The notes: a model not told the origin generated them from the sequence alone. DNA of 64,000 bases from Niastella koreensis GR20-10 (GCF_000246855.1 NC_016609.1:1426001-1490000), one strand, 5' to 3'. Shown: positions 1 to 7,289, counted from the first letter of the stretch. Made by a program: numbers and translations.

Positions 1-7
1 TAATCAC

Positions 8-367
8 TTACATCCCGCCGCCGCCATCTTCAGTTTTCTTACAACACTTGGGCAGTTTTTTGTAGGCTTCTTCGTCGGCTTTTACATCGTCGGCATCGTA
101 TCCGGCGTTGGCAATTGCGGCCTTGATATTTTCAGGATTCGTGCGCTCGGCAACGTAGGTAACTTTGGTAACATGATGCTTGAAATCCACGTTGGCTTTC
201 TGAATTCCATCTTCGCGTTTCAGGTAATCCTCGATGCGTTTTTTGCAACTTTCGCATTGAACGGTTGGCGTTTGAATGGTCACGGTTTGGATTCCTTTCT
301 TGGCCTGTGCAGAGGCGAAGGTGGTAATTCCAATAACGGCAAATGCCAGTAAAAGTAATTTCTTCAT
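8..367 (-). CDS. Periplasmic heavy-metal-associated (HMA) domain protein
   Basis: The 119-residue protein starts with a classic signal peptide (MKK, a hydrophobic run, then an ASA-Q cleavage site near residue 20). One HMA-type ferredoxin-like domain follows (about residues 27-95), with the metal-binding pair C38-x-x-C41 and the family pattern of a TVQCESC loop followed by a helix. The tail adds a CC pair (PKCCKK) and a run of glycines. HMA domains of this type bind Cu(I), Zn or Hg and pass them to P-type ATPases, or act alone as periplasmic chaperones. No ATPase gene is next to it, so its partner is unknown. A -7 box lies just upstream. The HMA fold is clear; the metal is not. Confidence 0.85.
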   Translation of the reverse strand: MKKLLLLAFAVIGITTFASAQAKKGIQTVTIQTPTVQCESCKKRIEDYLKREDGIQKANVDFKHHVTKVTYVAERTNPENIKAAIANAGYDADDVKADEEAYKKLPKCCKKTEDGGGGM

Positions 368-381
368 ACCACTTGTTTTTT

Positions 382-389
382 CAAATTTA
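382..389 (-). promoter_or_regulatory. Bacteroidota -7 box for the HMA protein gene
   Basis: On the minus strand this reads TAAATTTG, which fits the Bacteroidota consensus TAnnTTTG. It ends 15 bases before the start codon of the HMA gene. No clear TTG -33 element was found at the usual distance. Confidence 0.5.
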
Positions 390-667
390 AATATTTCGGA
401 TCAGCATTTTCGTTAATTTTTTACCGCCGGTTGCATCCAAAATTGAGCACCGAAATCACCGAAAAATACGATCGCTGATGTGGGAAATTTGCTTCGGTTG
501 ATCCGGCGCTACAGGGTGGAAAATCGAAAACGGGGCCAAATTTTCGCAGGCGATTGAAAAGTAGCTGACGGACAATCTGACAGAAAAGTGTGAAATTTTA
601 AAAATTGCTTATTGAGTTACCTGACCCTTACGTGATAAAAAATGGGCATGCTATTTTGATGCAGTCA

Positions 668-758
668 CCGGTTTCCGGTTACCGGTCTCCAGGTTTTATG
701 GTAGTTGGCTGTTTGAATTTTGTATTCCCGGTAACCGGATACCGCGAACCGGAAACCA
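668..758. repeat. Inverted pair of GGTTTCCGGTTACC repeats
   Basis: The left block (668-690) reads CCGGTTTCCGGTTACCGG followed by TCTCC. The right block (727-758) carries the inverse words GGTAACCGG and ACCGGAAACC. Each arm is itself a string of about 7-8-bp imperfect direct repeats of the GGTTxCC type. The arms could pair into an imperfect stem with a loop of about 36 bases. No coding capacity is evident. Confidence 0.65.
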
Positions 759-818
759 GCAACTTTATCATTTTTCGATAATTTTCTATCACCTCAAATT
801 TCAAAATTTTCAACTCGG

Positions 819-854
819 CTACTCACCACGGACCATTCACCACTCACCACTCAG
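819..854. repeat. ACTCACCAC-type direct repeat block
   Basis: Four imperfect copies of a 7-10-bp word (ACTCACCAC, ATTCACC, ACTCACC, ACTCAGG). The same words recur at 20244-20327 and 49038-49060, where they belong to a longer shared element. Confidence 0.6.
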
Positions 855-1079
855 GATTGCACTTTTCCAAAAACCGGTCAACAAATGGGGTGGGAATGGG
901 GGCGGTTTTTTGAAACCACTTTACCGTTTTTTGAAATCTGGCCGATCGTCCGCCCAGGTCGTTTCAACAAAAATTTTGGCGTGGCCCCAAAAAAATCCAA
1001 CGACGTGAAATTTTTTTAAGGGTCGTTTTTGGGGTTAACCACATCTTCCAAAATGCGGAAATAAGAATTTCCAATTTTC

Positions 1080-1122
1080 GGTAAAAAGTGAATTTCCAGA
1101 AAATGGAAATTCGCTTTTTACC
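1080..1122 (-). terminator. Long hairpin after the LEA14-like lipoprotein gene
   Basis: A 19-bp stem (1080-1098 with 1104-1122, one wobble pair) closes a 5-nt loop, 25 bases past the stop codon of the minus-strand lipoprotein gene. The T-rich base of the stem (CTTTTTACC) makes it terminator-like, but there is no clean U tract after it. Confidence 0.55.
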
Positions 1123-1146
1123 ATTTTTCCTGCCTTTTATTACTGC

Positions 1147-1596
1147 TTAGAATTTGATTTTTTGCATGCCTTCGTACCGGATCGGGTAATTAATAAAGAT
1201 GCCGCTGCGGCCAATTTTTGCACTTCCATCCAATTTTATTTTCACGCTGTCCGATCCGGTTGCCAGGGTCTGGATCAACTGCATGGCCGACGCACTCATG
1301 TCAACTTTCAAAACCACCGGCAGCAAAAAGGTGTCTTTTTTCGGAACCTGGATGCTGGAGTCGATGGTCGTCTTTCCGAAAAAATTATTGTTCACGTACA
1401 CATCAACCGACCCGCTTTTCATAGTCACCGGGAACTTGTTCGGATTATAAAATTCTGCATCTGCTCCCACTGTCGATTCCTTCAACCCAAACTTCATGAC
1501 TTTAAAATTTCTAACCCCCAGGTAATTGAATCCGGTTGGCTTGGCACAGGATACTGCCAGGAGGGGTAGGAGCATCCACAAACTCAGTTTTCGCAT
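1147..1596 (-). CDS. LEA14/WHy-domain-like lipoprotein
   Basis: I chose the start MRKLSLWMLL because it places a good type II signal peptide at the N-terminus, with lipobox L-A-V-S-C at about residue 17. The open frame itself runs 16 codons further upstream, to 1644. The mature part (about 130 residues) resembles the LEA14/water-stress-and-hypersensitive-response beta-sandwich: a phrase like AEFYNPNKFPVTMKSG, then alternating strands ending in a basic tail. Such lipoproteins are common in Bacteroidota, and their role is unknown beyond a proposed envelope function. It stands alone between two long spacers. Domain assignment is by pattern only. Confidence 0.72.
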   Translation of the reverse strand: MRKLSLWMLLPLLAVSCAKPTGFNYLGVRNFKVMKFGLKESTVGADAEFYNPNKFPVTMKSGSVDVYVNNNFFGKTTIDSSIQVPKKDTFLLPVVLKVDMSASAMQLIQTLATGSDSVKIKLDGSAKIGRSGIFINYPIRYEGMQKIKF

Positions 1597-1682
1597 GTCG
1601 ATGATTTTTAAGCCACAATGTAACGGATAAATTTTTCCGGCCAAAAAAGGATCGTATTTTTAGAATTTTCTTTGCTAATTAG

Positions 1683-1704
1683 TTTAGATTTAGACACATC
1701 TAAA
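1683..1704. repeat. Small inverted repeat upstream of wbqC-like gene
   Basis: TTTAGAT and ATCTAAA (7-bp arms, 8-nt spacer) lie in the A/T-rich region between the divergent lipoprotein and WbqC genes. It could be an operator, but no regulator is adjacent. Confidence 0.3.
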
Positions 1705-1891
1705 TTGGAAAAAAATGGCAAAAAATGAGCACCAGTATTTTTAGCATGTGTTATTTAAAGTAAAATGTTAATTATAAACTGAATTATACGTTTTAAGTGT
1801 AATTAAAGTTTCAAGTTTTTGATACTCAAAACGAATATTTTGCGGCTAAAAAAGGCCAATCTTAAACAGAATTTTGATAAAGTAGGTATTT

Positions 1892-2515
1892 ATGAAGTTA
1901 TTAGTTGAAAGTCAATATTTTCCGCCAGTTACCTTATTCAGAATGTCAATTCGTTTTTCAAATGTAAATATTGATGTATATGATCCCTGGCGAAAAATGA
2001 GTTTCAGAAATCGCTGTGTGGTGGTTGGCGGGAACGGTCCTATCAACCTCAGCATTCCGGTGGTGGAAGGCCGGGAACAGAAAAAGCCGTTGAAGGAGGT
2101 AATGATCGATAACCGGAAGCGCTGGCAGGTGCAACATTGGCGAACCATCGTTTCCTGTTACAACCGGTCGCCTTGGTTCAGCTTTTTTGAACCGGAGCTG
2201 GAGGCATTGTACCGGCAACCGGTTGACTTGTTGGGCGACTGGAACCGGACCTGTTTTGAATGGGTAACTAAAAAATTAGGTGTTGGTGTTTATGCAGATT
2301 ATTCTGAATATGTTCCGGGGGGAAATGGAGATGGGGATGTGGTAGACTGGCGGAACAAACTGACCCCAAAATCCATCCAAACTGAGATGAACGACCTGGT
2401 TCGGTACCACCAGGTTTTTGAAGATCGCATAGGATTTATTCCTAATTTATCTATTTTAGACCTGTTGTTTTGTGAAGGGAAAAACGCCCGGCGGATTTTG
2501 GCGGCTGGGATCTGA
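1892..2515 (+). CDS. WbqC family protein
   Basis: The 207-residue protein matches the WbqC-like family. It opens with VESQYFPPVTLF, then has INLSIPVVEGR, the strongly conserved block RWQVQHWRTIVSCYNRSPWFSFFEPEL, and ends with the typical NLSILDLLFCEG phrase. WbqC proteins occur in many Bacteroidota and in O-antigen loci elsewhere; their biochemical activity is not established. In many Bacteroidota the gene sits beside signal peptidase I, but here it is alone, followed by a gene-poor kilobase. Length is normal. No signal peptide, so probably cytoplasmic. Confidence 0.9.
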   Translation: MKLLVESQYFPPVTLFRMSIRFSNVNIDVYDPWRKMSFRNRCVVVGGNGPINLSIPVVEGREQKKPLKEVMIDNRKRWQVQHWRTIVSCYNRSPWFSFFEPELEALYRQPVDLLGDWNRTCFEWVTKKLGVGVYADYSEYVPGGNGDGDVVDWRNKLTPKSIQTEMNDLVRYHQVFEDRIGFIPNLSILDLLFCEGKNARRILAAGI

Positions 2516-2680
2516 ATCCATGATTGATTGCCCGGTTTTCCCAATTGTGGAAATGGGAATAATCCTGCGTTTCAACTAATTTGATTTATAGTGATTTAAG
2601 GGGGTTAACTATTGGGAAACACTTTTTCACAATTTGTTTCATTCTTTTAGAATTTTGTTGCAGCAACTTCATATGTTTCG

Positions 2681-2842
2681 ATGTCTAGCAAATTATCACG
2701 TAGTCACACGATTGGGGATATGGACTGGTGGGGTAAGAAAAAAAGAAGAGTGGTTGTACTTCGAGTTCAAATTATACAGACAATCAACATGGACAACCGG
2801 GTGACTTTCTACCGTGATGAAATGAATGGATCAACTATATAA
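2681..2842 (+). CDS. Possible 53-residue ORF, doubtful
   Basis: An ATG-initiated frame encodes a basic 53-residue peptide (MSSKLSRSHTIGDMDWWGKK at the start, NGSTI at the end). I do not recognise it. There is no clear ribosome-binding site, but a strong plus-strand terminator about 110 bases downstream implies that something was transcribed rightward here. It may be a remnant rather than a gene. Confidence 0.2.
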   Translation: MSSKLSRSHTIGDMDWWGKKKRRVVVLRVQIIQTINMDNRVTFYRDEMNGSTI

Positions 2843-2950
2843 TCTTCCCAAAAATGACCAACGGGAAGCCTGAATAAAGATACCAGAGGTCAACACTACC
2901 TCGAACTTTTTTGGTAATGTCTGCGTAACCAATACCAACTGCGAACAACA

Positions 2951-2977
2951 AATCCCGCTTAAAGCGGGATTTTGTTT
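2951..2977 (+). terminator. Rho-independent terminator without an obvious gene
   Basis: The stem AATCCCGC/GCGGGATT (8 bp) with loop TTAAA is followed by TTGTTTT. It is a textbook plus-strand terminator. The nearest intact plus-strand gene ends over 430 bases upstream, so it probably served a small or lost transcript. Confidence 0.75.
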
Positions 2978-2983
2978 TATATA

Positions 2984-3120
2984 GGGGTCACCCCAATTCG
3001 TCCCTCCAGGGCTTTATAATCGCTTTTAAGCCCTTGTTTCATTTCTGCCAGATAGTCACAGAGTTTCGGCGCTCAGCTCGTTGATGGGGAAATTAAATCG
3101 CCTTGGTTATATGCAGAATA
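2984..3120 (-). pseudogene. Decayed coding fragment, minus strand
   Basis: Read on the minus strand, one frame gives YSAYNQGDLISPSTS, a TGA stop, then APKLCDYLAEMKQG and KSDYKALEGRIGVTPI before a TAA. The composition and the helix-like pattern look like real protein, but there is no start codon and there is an internal stop. The family is unknown. I read it as the tail of a degraded gene; chance cannot be excluded. Confidence 0.3.
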
Positions 3121-3318
3121 ATTGTAATGACCTCACATTAACTTTTAGAAAGTATGGATAAGTTTTCGCCTTTCCGGCTTGGATAGCAATTTTCCGTTCG
3201 TAGCTTTAGCCCGTGATTTTGTTGTCTTTAATCCGATCCGACTGGAGACTGGAAGGTAATTATCCAGCCAGTTACCTCCCGACCAACTTTATCCAATGCA
3301 CATGATTCATTCTCGTAT

Positions 3319-3363
3319 ATCCTGCCTTGTATAGGCCGATTTACCAGATCGGCCTTGCAGGAT
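3319..3363. repeat. Two-tier inverted repeat
   Basis: Inner arms GGCCGAT/ATCGGCC (7 bp, 7-nt loop) sit inside outer arms ATCCTGC/GCAGGAT (7 bp). The structure lacks a T tract in either direction, so it is either a weak terminator or a remnant palindromic element. Confidence 0.5.
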
Positions 3364-3500
3364 GTCCTCTTTAATTCTCCAATTATTTGCAAAATCTGAT
3401 TGAAATTATTGCAGTATTTGCAATTATGCCTGGGTGTTAGTAGTAGGTAAAATTTTAATATGATGTTCAGCGAGCAAGAAAAGAGGGTATGTTTGGGGCA

Positions 3501-3524
3501 AAAAAAACTCCCGAAAACCGGGAG
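3501..3524 (-). terminator. Terminator of the blaI-blaR1 operon
   Basis: On the minus strand the stem CTCCCG/CGGGAG with loop GTTTT is followed by seven T residues, about 32 bases after the blaR1-like stop codon. Confidence 0.85.
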
Positions 3525-3555
3525 GTAGTATCTTATCGCGAGGCTCGATTGCTAA

Positions 3556-5412
3556 TTAAATATGAACGATTCTCTTTCCTTTCGGGCGTTTACCAGATTC
3601 CTTTTTCCTGTCTTCCTCCATCTGTTTTAAATCTTCCCGTTGTTGTAACCGGTCCATCAAAATTTTCTGCTGAGCCAGTTTCAGTCTTTCCGCCCTGATG
3701 GTTTGCGTCCGTTGAAATTCGCTAACCCGCACCGCATAGGTCTGTTGCATTTTTTCAAGTTCCTGGTTGGCGTTGTCCAGAGCGTTTTGAGATTCGGCAT
3801 TCAGTTTCTTCCAGTCAACCTGCAACATAGCTTTTTGAATTTCCAGTTGGATCTGGTCTATGTTCACTTTCATGCCCTGGGCCTTTAAAGAGCTTTCCAG
3901 TTTTTTCCAGTCAACCTGCTGCAAGGCGACTATCGATTTTTTCAGGGCCACCTTAGCCTGAACATCGGCGTCGGTCATCACATATTTTTTGGGCAGGGAA
4001 GTATCTTCTACTGCCTGAAAATAAAAACTGGTTCCGGGCACGTAGGGGAATACCATCTGTGCCGGCGGCATGGGTGGTGGAGGGGGAACCGGGGTTCCAT
4101 CATTCATAGTATAGTCGGCAGCTTCCACCTCGTTTACAAAACCGGCCATCTGTTCGGGCAGCGGATCCAGTTGTTTGCTGAGGGCGGCCAGTTTGGCGTC
4201 GGTGGTCAGCTCAATGATCTGTTCCAGTTTTTTATACGGGTCCTTCTGTCCGGGACAGCCGGTTTCTTTTTTGGGTTGTTCCGCCGGTTCGTCATTTTCC
4301 ACTGCCACTGCTTCCTTCACCAGGTCATCGGCCGGCGGTGTGGCAAAAGTTTGAACGGCCTCTGTTGCCGGAACCGGTTCGCGAACCGCTACCAGTTTTT
4401 TTACGATCACGTTACCCGGGTTGTACCAGCCAATAAAAGCCATCAGCAAAGCAGACAGCACATAGGCGATCATTTTTTGGTTGAACGGGGTGCGTTCGGG
4501 TTCTGAACCCAAAATGCGTTTTACCCGGTTCAGCAAAAAATGTTTATCCTTTCCGGTAGCTGCCAGGGCCAGCTCATTGGTGGTGGCGCGGCTTTGTTCC
4601 AGTTTCAGCAAGGCGGTGGCATAGCTATGGGGTTCATAGCAAAACTGGAGTACCATGTCGTCGCAACAGTTTTCGCGTTCTTTGCGAATGATGCTGGTTA
4701 ACTGGCGGGCAAACGGGTTGAAGAACAGGATCACATCTACACAGGAAATCAGCAGGTTCACCAGGTAGTCGTTGCGGCGAATATGGTTCAGTTCGTGCAG
4801 GATGATGGCTTCGGCCTGTTTCAAAGTGAGGTGGTTGACCGCGGCTACCGGTAATAAAATTACAGGTTTGATTATGCCAAGGGTCACCGGCGTATCAACC
4901 AGCGACGACAACCAGATCTGCACTTTCTTTTTAATACCCAGGTGTTGCGCTGCGTCTTTCAGAAAAAGGCGCCATTCAACATCCGCTTTCTGCAAACCGG
5001 TGTTAAACAACCGCTGGGTATGCCGGTACTGAACATAAAATCGAACAAAGAGGAAGGCGGCCGCCGCCAGGTAGGCCAACGACAGGAAGGGCAGGGCCGG
5101 TTCAAACCAATGTGAAATTATACCCGGCAATGTATGGTTAGCAATGGCCGGATCAGATGCTGCGACATATAAAGTGATCACCTGCGGACCACTGGCGGCT
5201 TTGTACAGGTTAATGACCAAGGTGGCCAAAAACCACAGCGAGCCGCCGGCTAGTGATAACAAGGCAAGTGCATGTCTTTGACGGGAGAGCAATTTTTTTC
5301 CATTCATGGTAAGCCCCACATACACCAGCCACAACAAAGCCATTTGCCATAAGCTGTTTAACAGTGCCCATCCCAACGCTTTAAGGAAAGCCGATTGGTA
5401 CAACAGGTTCAT
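3556..5412 (-). CDS. BlaR1/MecR1-type M56 membrane metallopeptidase
   Basis: The 618-residue protein has an N-terminal membrane domain (helices at about 12-34, 47-70, 105-125 and around 215-235). The M56 zinc site H206-E-L-N-H210 lies in EAIILHELNHIRRNDY, with the downstream RKERENCCDD block that supplies the third ligand in this family. Proteins of this class sense a signal and cleave a BlaI-type repressor. The C-terminal half is not a penicillin-binding sensor domain. It has a proline run (about residue 430), then a long charged coiled coil rich in VDWKKL and LQQREDLKQ, and a basic tail. The blaI-like gene is 7 bases upstream, so the two are co-transcribed. The signal is unknown. Confidence 0.9.
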   Translation of the reverse strand: MNLLYQSAFLKALGWALLNSLWQMALLWLVYVGLTMNGKKLLSRQRHALALLSLAGGSLWFLATLVINLYKAASGPQVITLYVAASDPAIANHTLPGIISHWFEPALPFLSLAYLAAAAFLFVRFYVQYRHTQRLFNTGLQKADVEWRLFLKDAAQHLGIKKKVQIWLSSLVDTPVTLGIIKPVILLPVAAVNHLTLKQAEAIILHELNHIRRNDYLVNLLISCVDVILFFNPFARQLTSIIRKERENCCDDMVLQFCYEPHSYATALLKLEQSRATTNELALAATGKDKHFLLNRVKRILGSEPERTPFNQKMIAYVLSALLMAFIGWYNPGNVIVKKLVAVREPVPATEAVQTFATPPADDLVKEAVAVENDEPAEQPKKETGCPGQKDPYKKLEQIIELTTDAKLAALSKQLDPLPEQMAGFVNEVEAADYTMNDGTPVPPPPPMPPAQMVFPYVPGTSFYFQAVEDTSLPKKYVMTDADVQAKVALKKSIVALQQVDWKKLESSLKAQGMKVNIDQIQLEIQKAMLQVDWKKLNAESQNALDNANQELEKMQQTYAVRVSEFQRTQTIRAERLKLAQQKILMDRLQQREDLKQMEEDRKKESGKRPKGKRIVHI

Positions 5413-5419
5413 GAGTTAC

Positions 5420-5803
5420 TTATTGTTTTTTCAGATTGTCTAAGATTTTTTGGATCTCCTCCAGTTCTTCCGCCGATGCTTTGTGATTACCCAGGGCCTG
5501 CATCACCAGTTCACCGGATGACCCGCCAAACAGGCTATCGATCATCTTATTTAATAAATGCTTTTGGGTTTTTTCTTTGCTTACCGCTGCCTGGTAAATG
5601 TGGGTCTTTATAGAATCGTCACGTTTTACCAAACCTTTTTCATGCATGATCTGCATCAGTTTCAGGGTAGTGGTATAGCCGGCTTCCTTGGTTTGCAACA
5701 ATTCTTCGTGCACTTCACGTACGCTGGCATTCCCTTTTTTCCATAAGATCTGCAGGATCTCTAACTCACTCTCAGTGGGTTTTATAGTTTTTGTAGTAGC
5801 CAT
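5420..5803 (-). CDS. BlaI/MecI/CopY family transcriptional repressor
   Basis: The 127-residue protein has the family winged helix: PTESELEILQILWKKGNASV, then a recognition helix in AGYTTTLKLMQIMHEKGLV, and a C-terminal dimerisation helix pair (LLNKMIDSLFGG, ASAEELEEIQKILDNLKKQ). These repressors bind palindromic sites and are cleaved after the M56 partner senses its signal. The partner gene follows after 7 bases. A perfect-arm palindrome lies 26-41 bases upstream of the start codon and probably serves autorepression. No beta-lactamase is present nearby, so the regulated targets beyond the operon itself are unknown. Confidence 0.93.
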   Translation of the reverse strand: MATTKTIKPTESELEILQILWKKGNASVREVHEELLQTKEAGYTTTLKLMQIMHEKGLVKRDDSIKTHIYQAAVSKEKTQKHLLNKMIDSLFGGSSGELVMQALGNHKASAEELEEIQKILDNLKKQ

Positions 5804-5828
5804 ATTTGAATAACATTTGGCTTAAAAA

Positions 5829-5844
5829 TACGACAAATTTCGTA
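5829..5844 (-). promoter_or_regulatory. Candidate BlaI operator
   Basis: TACGACAAATTTCGTA has arms TACGA/TCGTA around a 6-bp A/T centre. BlaI/MecI-type repressors bind TACA/TGTA-type dyads of similar layout. It sits directly in front of the blaI-like gene, where autoregulation is usual. The assignment is inference from position and symmetry. Confidence 0.5.
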
Positions 5845-5948
5845 AGGATTTGTTAATGGAAGGTAAATTAAACGAAGGGTTTCGTGGAGCGTTTTGCGAT
5901 AAAAGGGAATATGGGGTGGTGAGTGGAATTTGTGATTGGATGGGGCGG

Positions 5949-5985
5949 GTTGATAAAGTTGAAGGAGTTGACAGGGTTGACAAGG
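5949..5985. repeat. GTTGATAAAG-type 9-bp repeat block
   Basis: Four imperfect 9-bp units (GTTGATAAA, GTTGAAGGA, GTTGACAGG, GTTGACAAG). Closely similar blocks occur at 34345-34378 (inverse orientation) and 61350-61413. Confidence 0.7.
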
Positions 5986-6065
5986 GAATTCAGGTTATTG
6001 GGTTGATTTTCAATTGCAGCCGGCTTTTTTATATATAATATATACAGCATCATAAATTGAAGCAT

Positions 6066-6275
6066 TGTTTCCAACTGAAAAGGAGGCAATTTCAGTTGGT
6101 AGCAGGCTGTTTCTAACTGAAAACGGTGCGATTTCAGTTGGTAGCGGGCTGTTTCTAACTGAAAACAGTGCGATTTCAGTTGGTAGCGTACCGTTTTCAA
6201 CTGAAAACGGAGTGATTTCAGTTGGTAGCGATCTGTTTCTAACTGAAAACGGGGCGTTTTCAGTTGATTGCATAC
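6066..6275. repeat. Five-unit 42-bp palindromic tandem array
   Basis: Units begin at 6066, 6108, 6150, 6192 and 6234, each exactly 42 bp and each built round the dyad AACTGAAA - 8-9 nt - TTTCAGTT. In effect the array is 21-bp half-units in alternating orientation. Units differ by a few substitutions, with no indels. Both strands stay open in at least one frame, giving 14-residue repeats (FQLETxRYQLKSxR on the minus strand), but the start codons are poor and I regard it as non-coding. Each unit could fold as a 9-bp stem-loop. Confidence 0.9.
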
Positions 6276-6289
6276 CATTTTAAATCGCT

Positions 6290-6380
6290 TTTACTTCAAC
6301 ATTCAATATTCAACATTCAATATTCAAAGGCTTTCCCCTTTCTCATTCCTCATTTCTAATTCTTCTTTTCTCATTTCCCT
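6290..6380 (-). repeat. Composite repeat overlapping desaturase 3' end
   Basis: Read on the minus strand: GAAATGAGAAAAGAAGAA-type purine repeats, then AGGAATGAGAAAGGG, then four imperfect 9-12-bp units of ATATTGAATGTTGA type ending GTTGAAGTAAAA. The same two-part order recurs at 15695-15780. The purine part encodes the last 17 or so residues of the desaturase-family protein. Confidence 0.85.
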
Positions 6381-7223
6381 TACGGTTTTTCCACTCCCAT
6401 CATGACTCCAGCCCGGCGGGCGGTACAGGTAATTCCACCAGTGGCGAATGGAGTGGGAGCGCCAGGCGCTGCTGAATAGTTCGCCCCATTCTTTAAAAGC
6501 AATGCGTGCCGGGTTATAGGTGTCAATATTTTTTGTGAGACCGTAGGTAGGTCGTTCTTCTTCGGGTTTAAAAGTGCCAAACAACCGGTCCCAGATGATG
6601 AGAACCCCGCCGTGATTTTTATCGAGGTACTTGAGGTTACTGCCATGATGCACGCGGTGATGTGAAGGTGTATTGAAAATAAATTCGATGGGGCGGGGCA
6701 GCAGATGCACCGCTTCGGTATGGATCCAGAACTGGTAGATCAAACTGATCTGTTGCATCAGCATCACCACTATGGGATGGAACCCCAGCAGGGGCATCCA
6801 CATCCAGAAAATAAAACCGCCGGTAAGGTTGCCCGTCCAGGTTTGGCGCAGGGCGGTTGACAGGTTGTACCGTTGGGAGGAATGATGCACTACGTGCGAG
6901 GCCCAGAACCAGCGAATATTATGGGAAAAATAATGGAACCAGTAATAGGAGAAGTCGTCGGCGAAAAAAGCGAGCACCCACATCCACCAGGTAAAGGGCA
7001 GGGTAAATAATCTGAATTTATATACGAGGGTGAAAGCACCGAATACGATTAGTTTTGATAAAAAGCCTGATATTACATTGCCGATTCCCATCGCCAGACT
7101 GCTGAATGTATCCCGGACCTCGTAGAGATCCTTATGTTCCTTCCAGGAATACCATGCTTCAAGCAGTAGCAATACCACAAAACATGGTATTGCAAAGTAT
7201 AGGATCTCAGGCGCCATATGCAA
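6324..7223 (-). CDS. Sterol desaturase / fatty acid hydroxylase family membrane protein
   Basis: The 299-residue integral membrane protein carries the histidine clusters of the di-iron hydroxylase superfamily: HYFSH, HVVHHSS, HTEAVH and SHHRVHHGS, spread between hydrophobic helices (about 7-25, 40-70, 85-105, 140-165). Members hydroxylate or desaturate lipids and sterols at the cytoplasmic membrane; the substrate here is unknown. The C-terminal tail REMRKEELEMRNEKGESL is encoded by the intergenic repeat and is probably not part of the ancestral protein. A -7 box and a GACC-N4-GGTC dyad lie upstream. It is divergent from the outer-membrane protein gene. Confidence 0.88.
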   Translation of the reverse strand: MHMAPEILYFAIPCFVVLLLLEAWYSWKEHKDLYEVRDTFSSLAMGIGNVISGFLSKLIVFGAFTLVYKFRLFTLPFTWWMWVLAFFADDFSYYWFHYFSHNIRWFWASHVVHHSSQRYNLSTALRQTWTGNLTGGFIFWMWMPLLGFHPIVVMLMQQISLIYQFWIHTEAVHLLPRPIEFIFNTPSHHRVHHGSNLKYLDKNHGGVLIIWDRLFGTFKPEEERPTYGLTKNIDTYNPARIAFKEWGELFSSAWRSHSIRHWWNYLYRPPGWSHDGSGKTVREMRKEELEMRNEKGESL

Positions 7224-7247
7224 GCTGTTTTACTGACCGATTTAACA

Positions 7248-7255
7248 CAAAAGTA
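7248..7255 (-). promoter_or_regulatory. -7 box of the desaturase-family gene
   Basis: The minus strand reads TACTTTTG, a match to TAnnTTTG, 24 bases before the start codon. Confidence 0.5.
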
Positions 7256-7277
7256 GATTTTTTTCTACATCGGTTTT

Positions 7278-7289
7278 GACCAACCGGTC
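7278..7289 (-). promoter_or_regulatory. Candidate TetR-type operator
   Basis: GACCGGTTGGTC on the minus strand is a GACC-N4-GGTC dyad flanked by TA and AAAA. Dyads of the form (A)GACCGnCnGGTC(T) are bound by several TetR-family repressors of lipid and efflux genes. Here it covers the -30 region of the desaturase promoter. No TetR gene is in the window, so the regulator would act in trans. Confidence 0.4.

Larger units (their letters stand above)
368..1146. other. Gene-poor spacer with two repeat families and a long hairpin
   Basis: This 779-base spacer has no credible gene. Going rightward it holds the HMA-gene -7 box, an inverted pair of GGTTTCCGGTTACC-type repeats, a block of ACTCACCAC-type direct repeats, and a 19-bp hairpin next to the lipoprotein gene. 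The remainder is A/T-rich with homopolymer runs. Confidence 0.6.
2516..3555. other. Gene-poor kilobase with decayed coding traces and hairpins
   Basis: There is no full-length gene here. The stretch holds a possible 53-codon frame on the plus strand (2681-2842), a short plus-strand frame rich in Cys/Asn without a start (about 2876-2982), a strong plus-strand terminator (2951-2977), a minus-strand frame with a protein-like sequence and an internal TGA (about 2984-3120), a two-tier inverted repeat (3319-3363), and the blaR1-side terminator. This mix suggests remnants of deleted or decayed genes. Confidence 0.5.
5804..6323. other. Repeat-filled spacer between blaI and desaturase
   Basis: This 520-base spacer contains the BlaI operator, a GTTGATAAAG-type repeat block, a five-unit 42-bp palindromic array, and half of the ATTGAATATTGAA-type repeat. 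Open frames exist on both strands only because 42 is a multiple of three. Confidence 0.7.

Noticed and set aside
2681-2842. 53-residue ORF as a confident gene
   Set aside because: No family, no clear ribosome-binding site, and it lies in a region with other decayed traces; kept only as a low-confidence feature.
5850-6038. 62-residue plus-strand ORF over the GTTGATAAAG block
   Set aside because: It is composed largely of the repeat block and low-complexity Gly/Val/Asp codons, without a start context.
6066-6275. CRISPR array
   Set aside because: There are no unique spacers; the whole 42-bp unit repeats with its own internal palindromes, and no cas gene is present.
5868-6283. Long open frames on both strands across the 42-bp array
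   Set aside because: They exist only because the unit length is a multiple of three and the unit lacks stops in those frames. Starts are poor, products are pure repeats, and frames on opposite strands are equally open.
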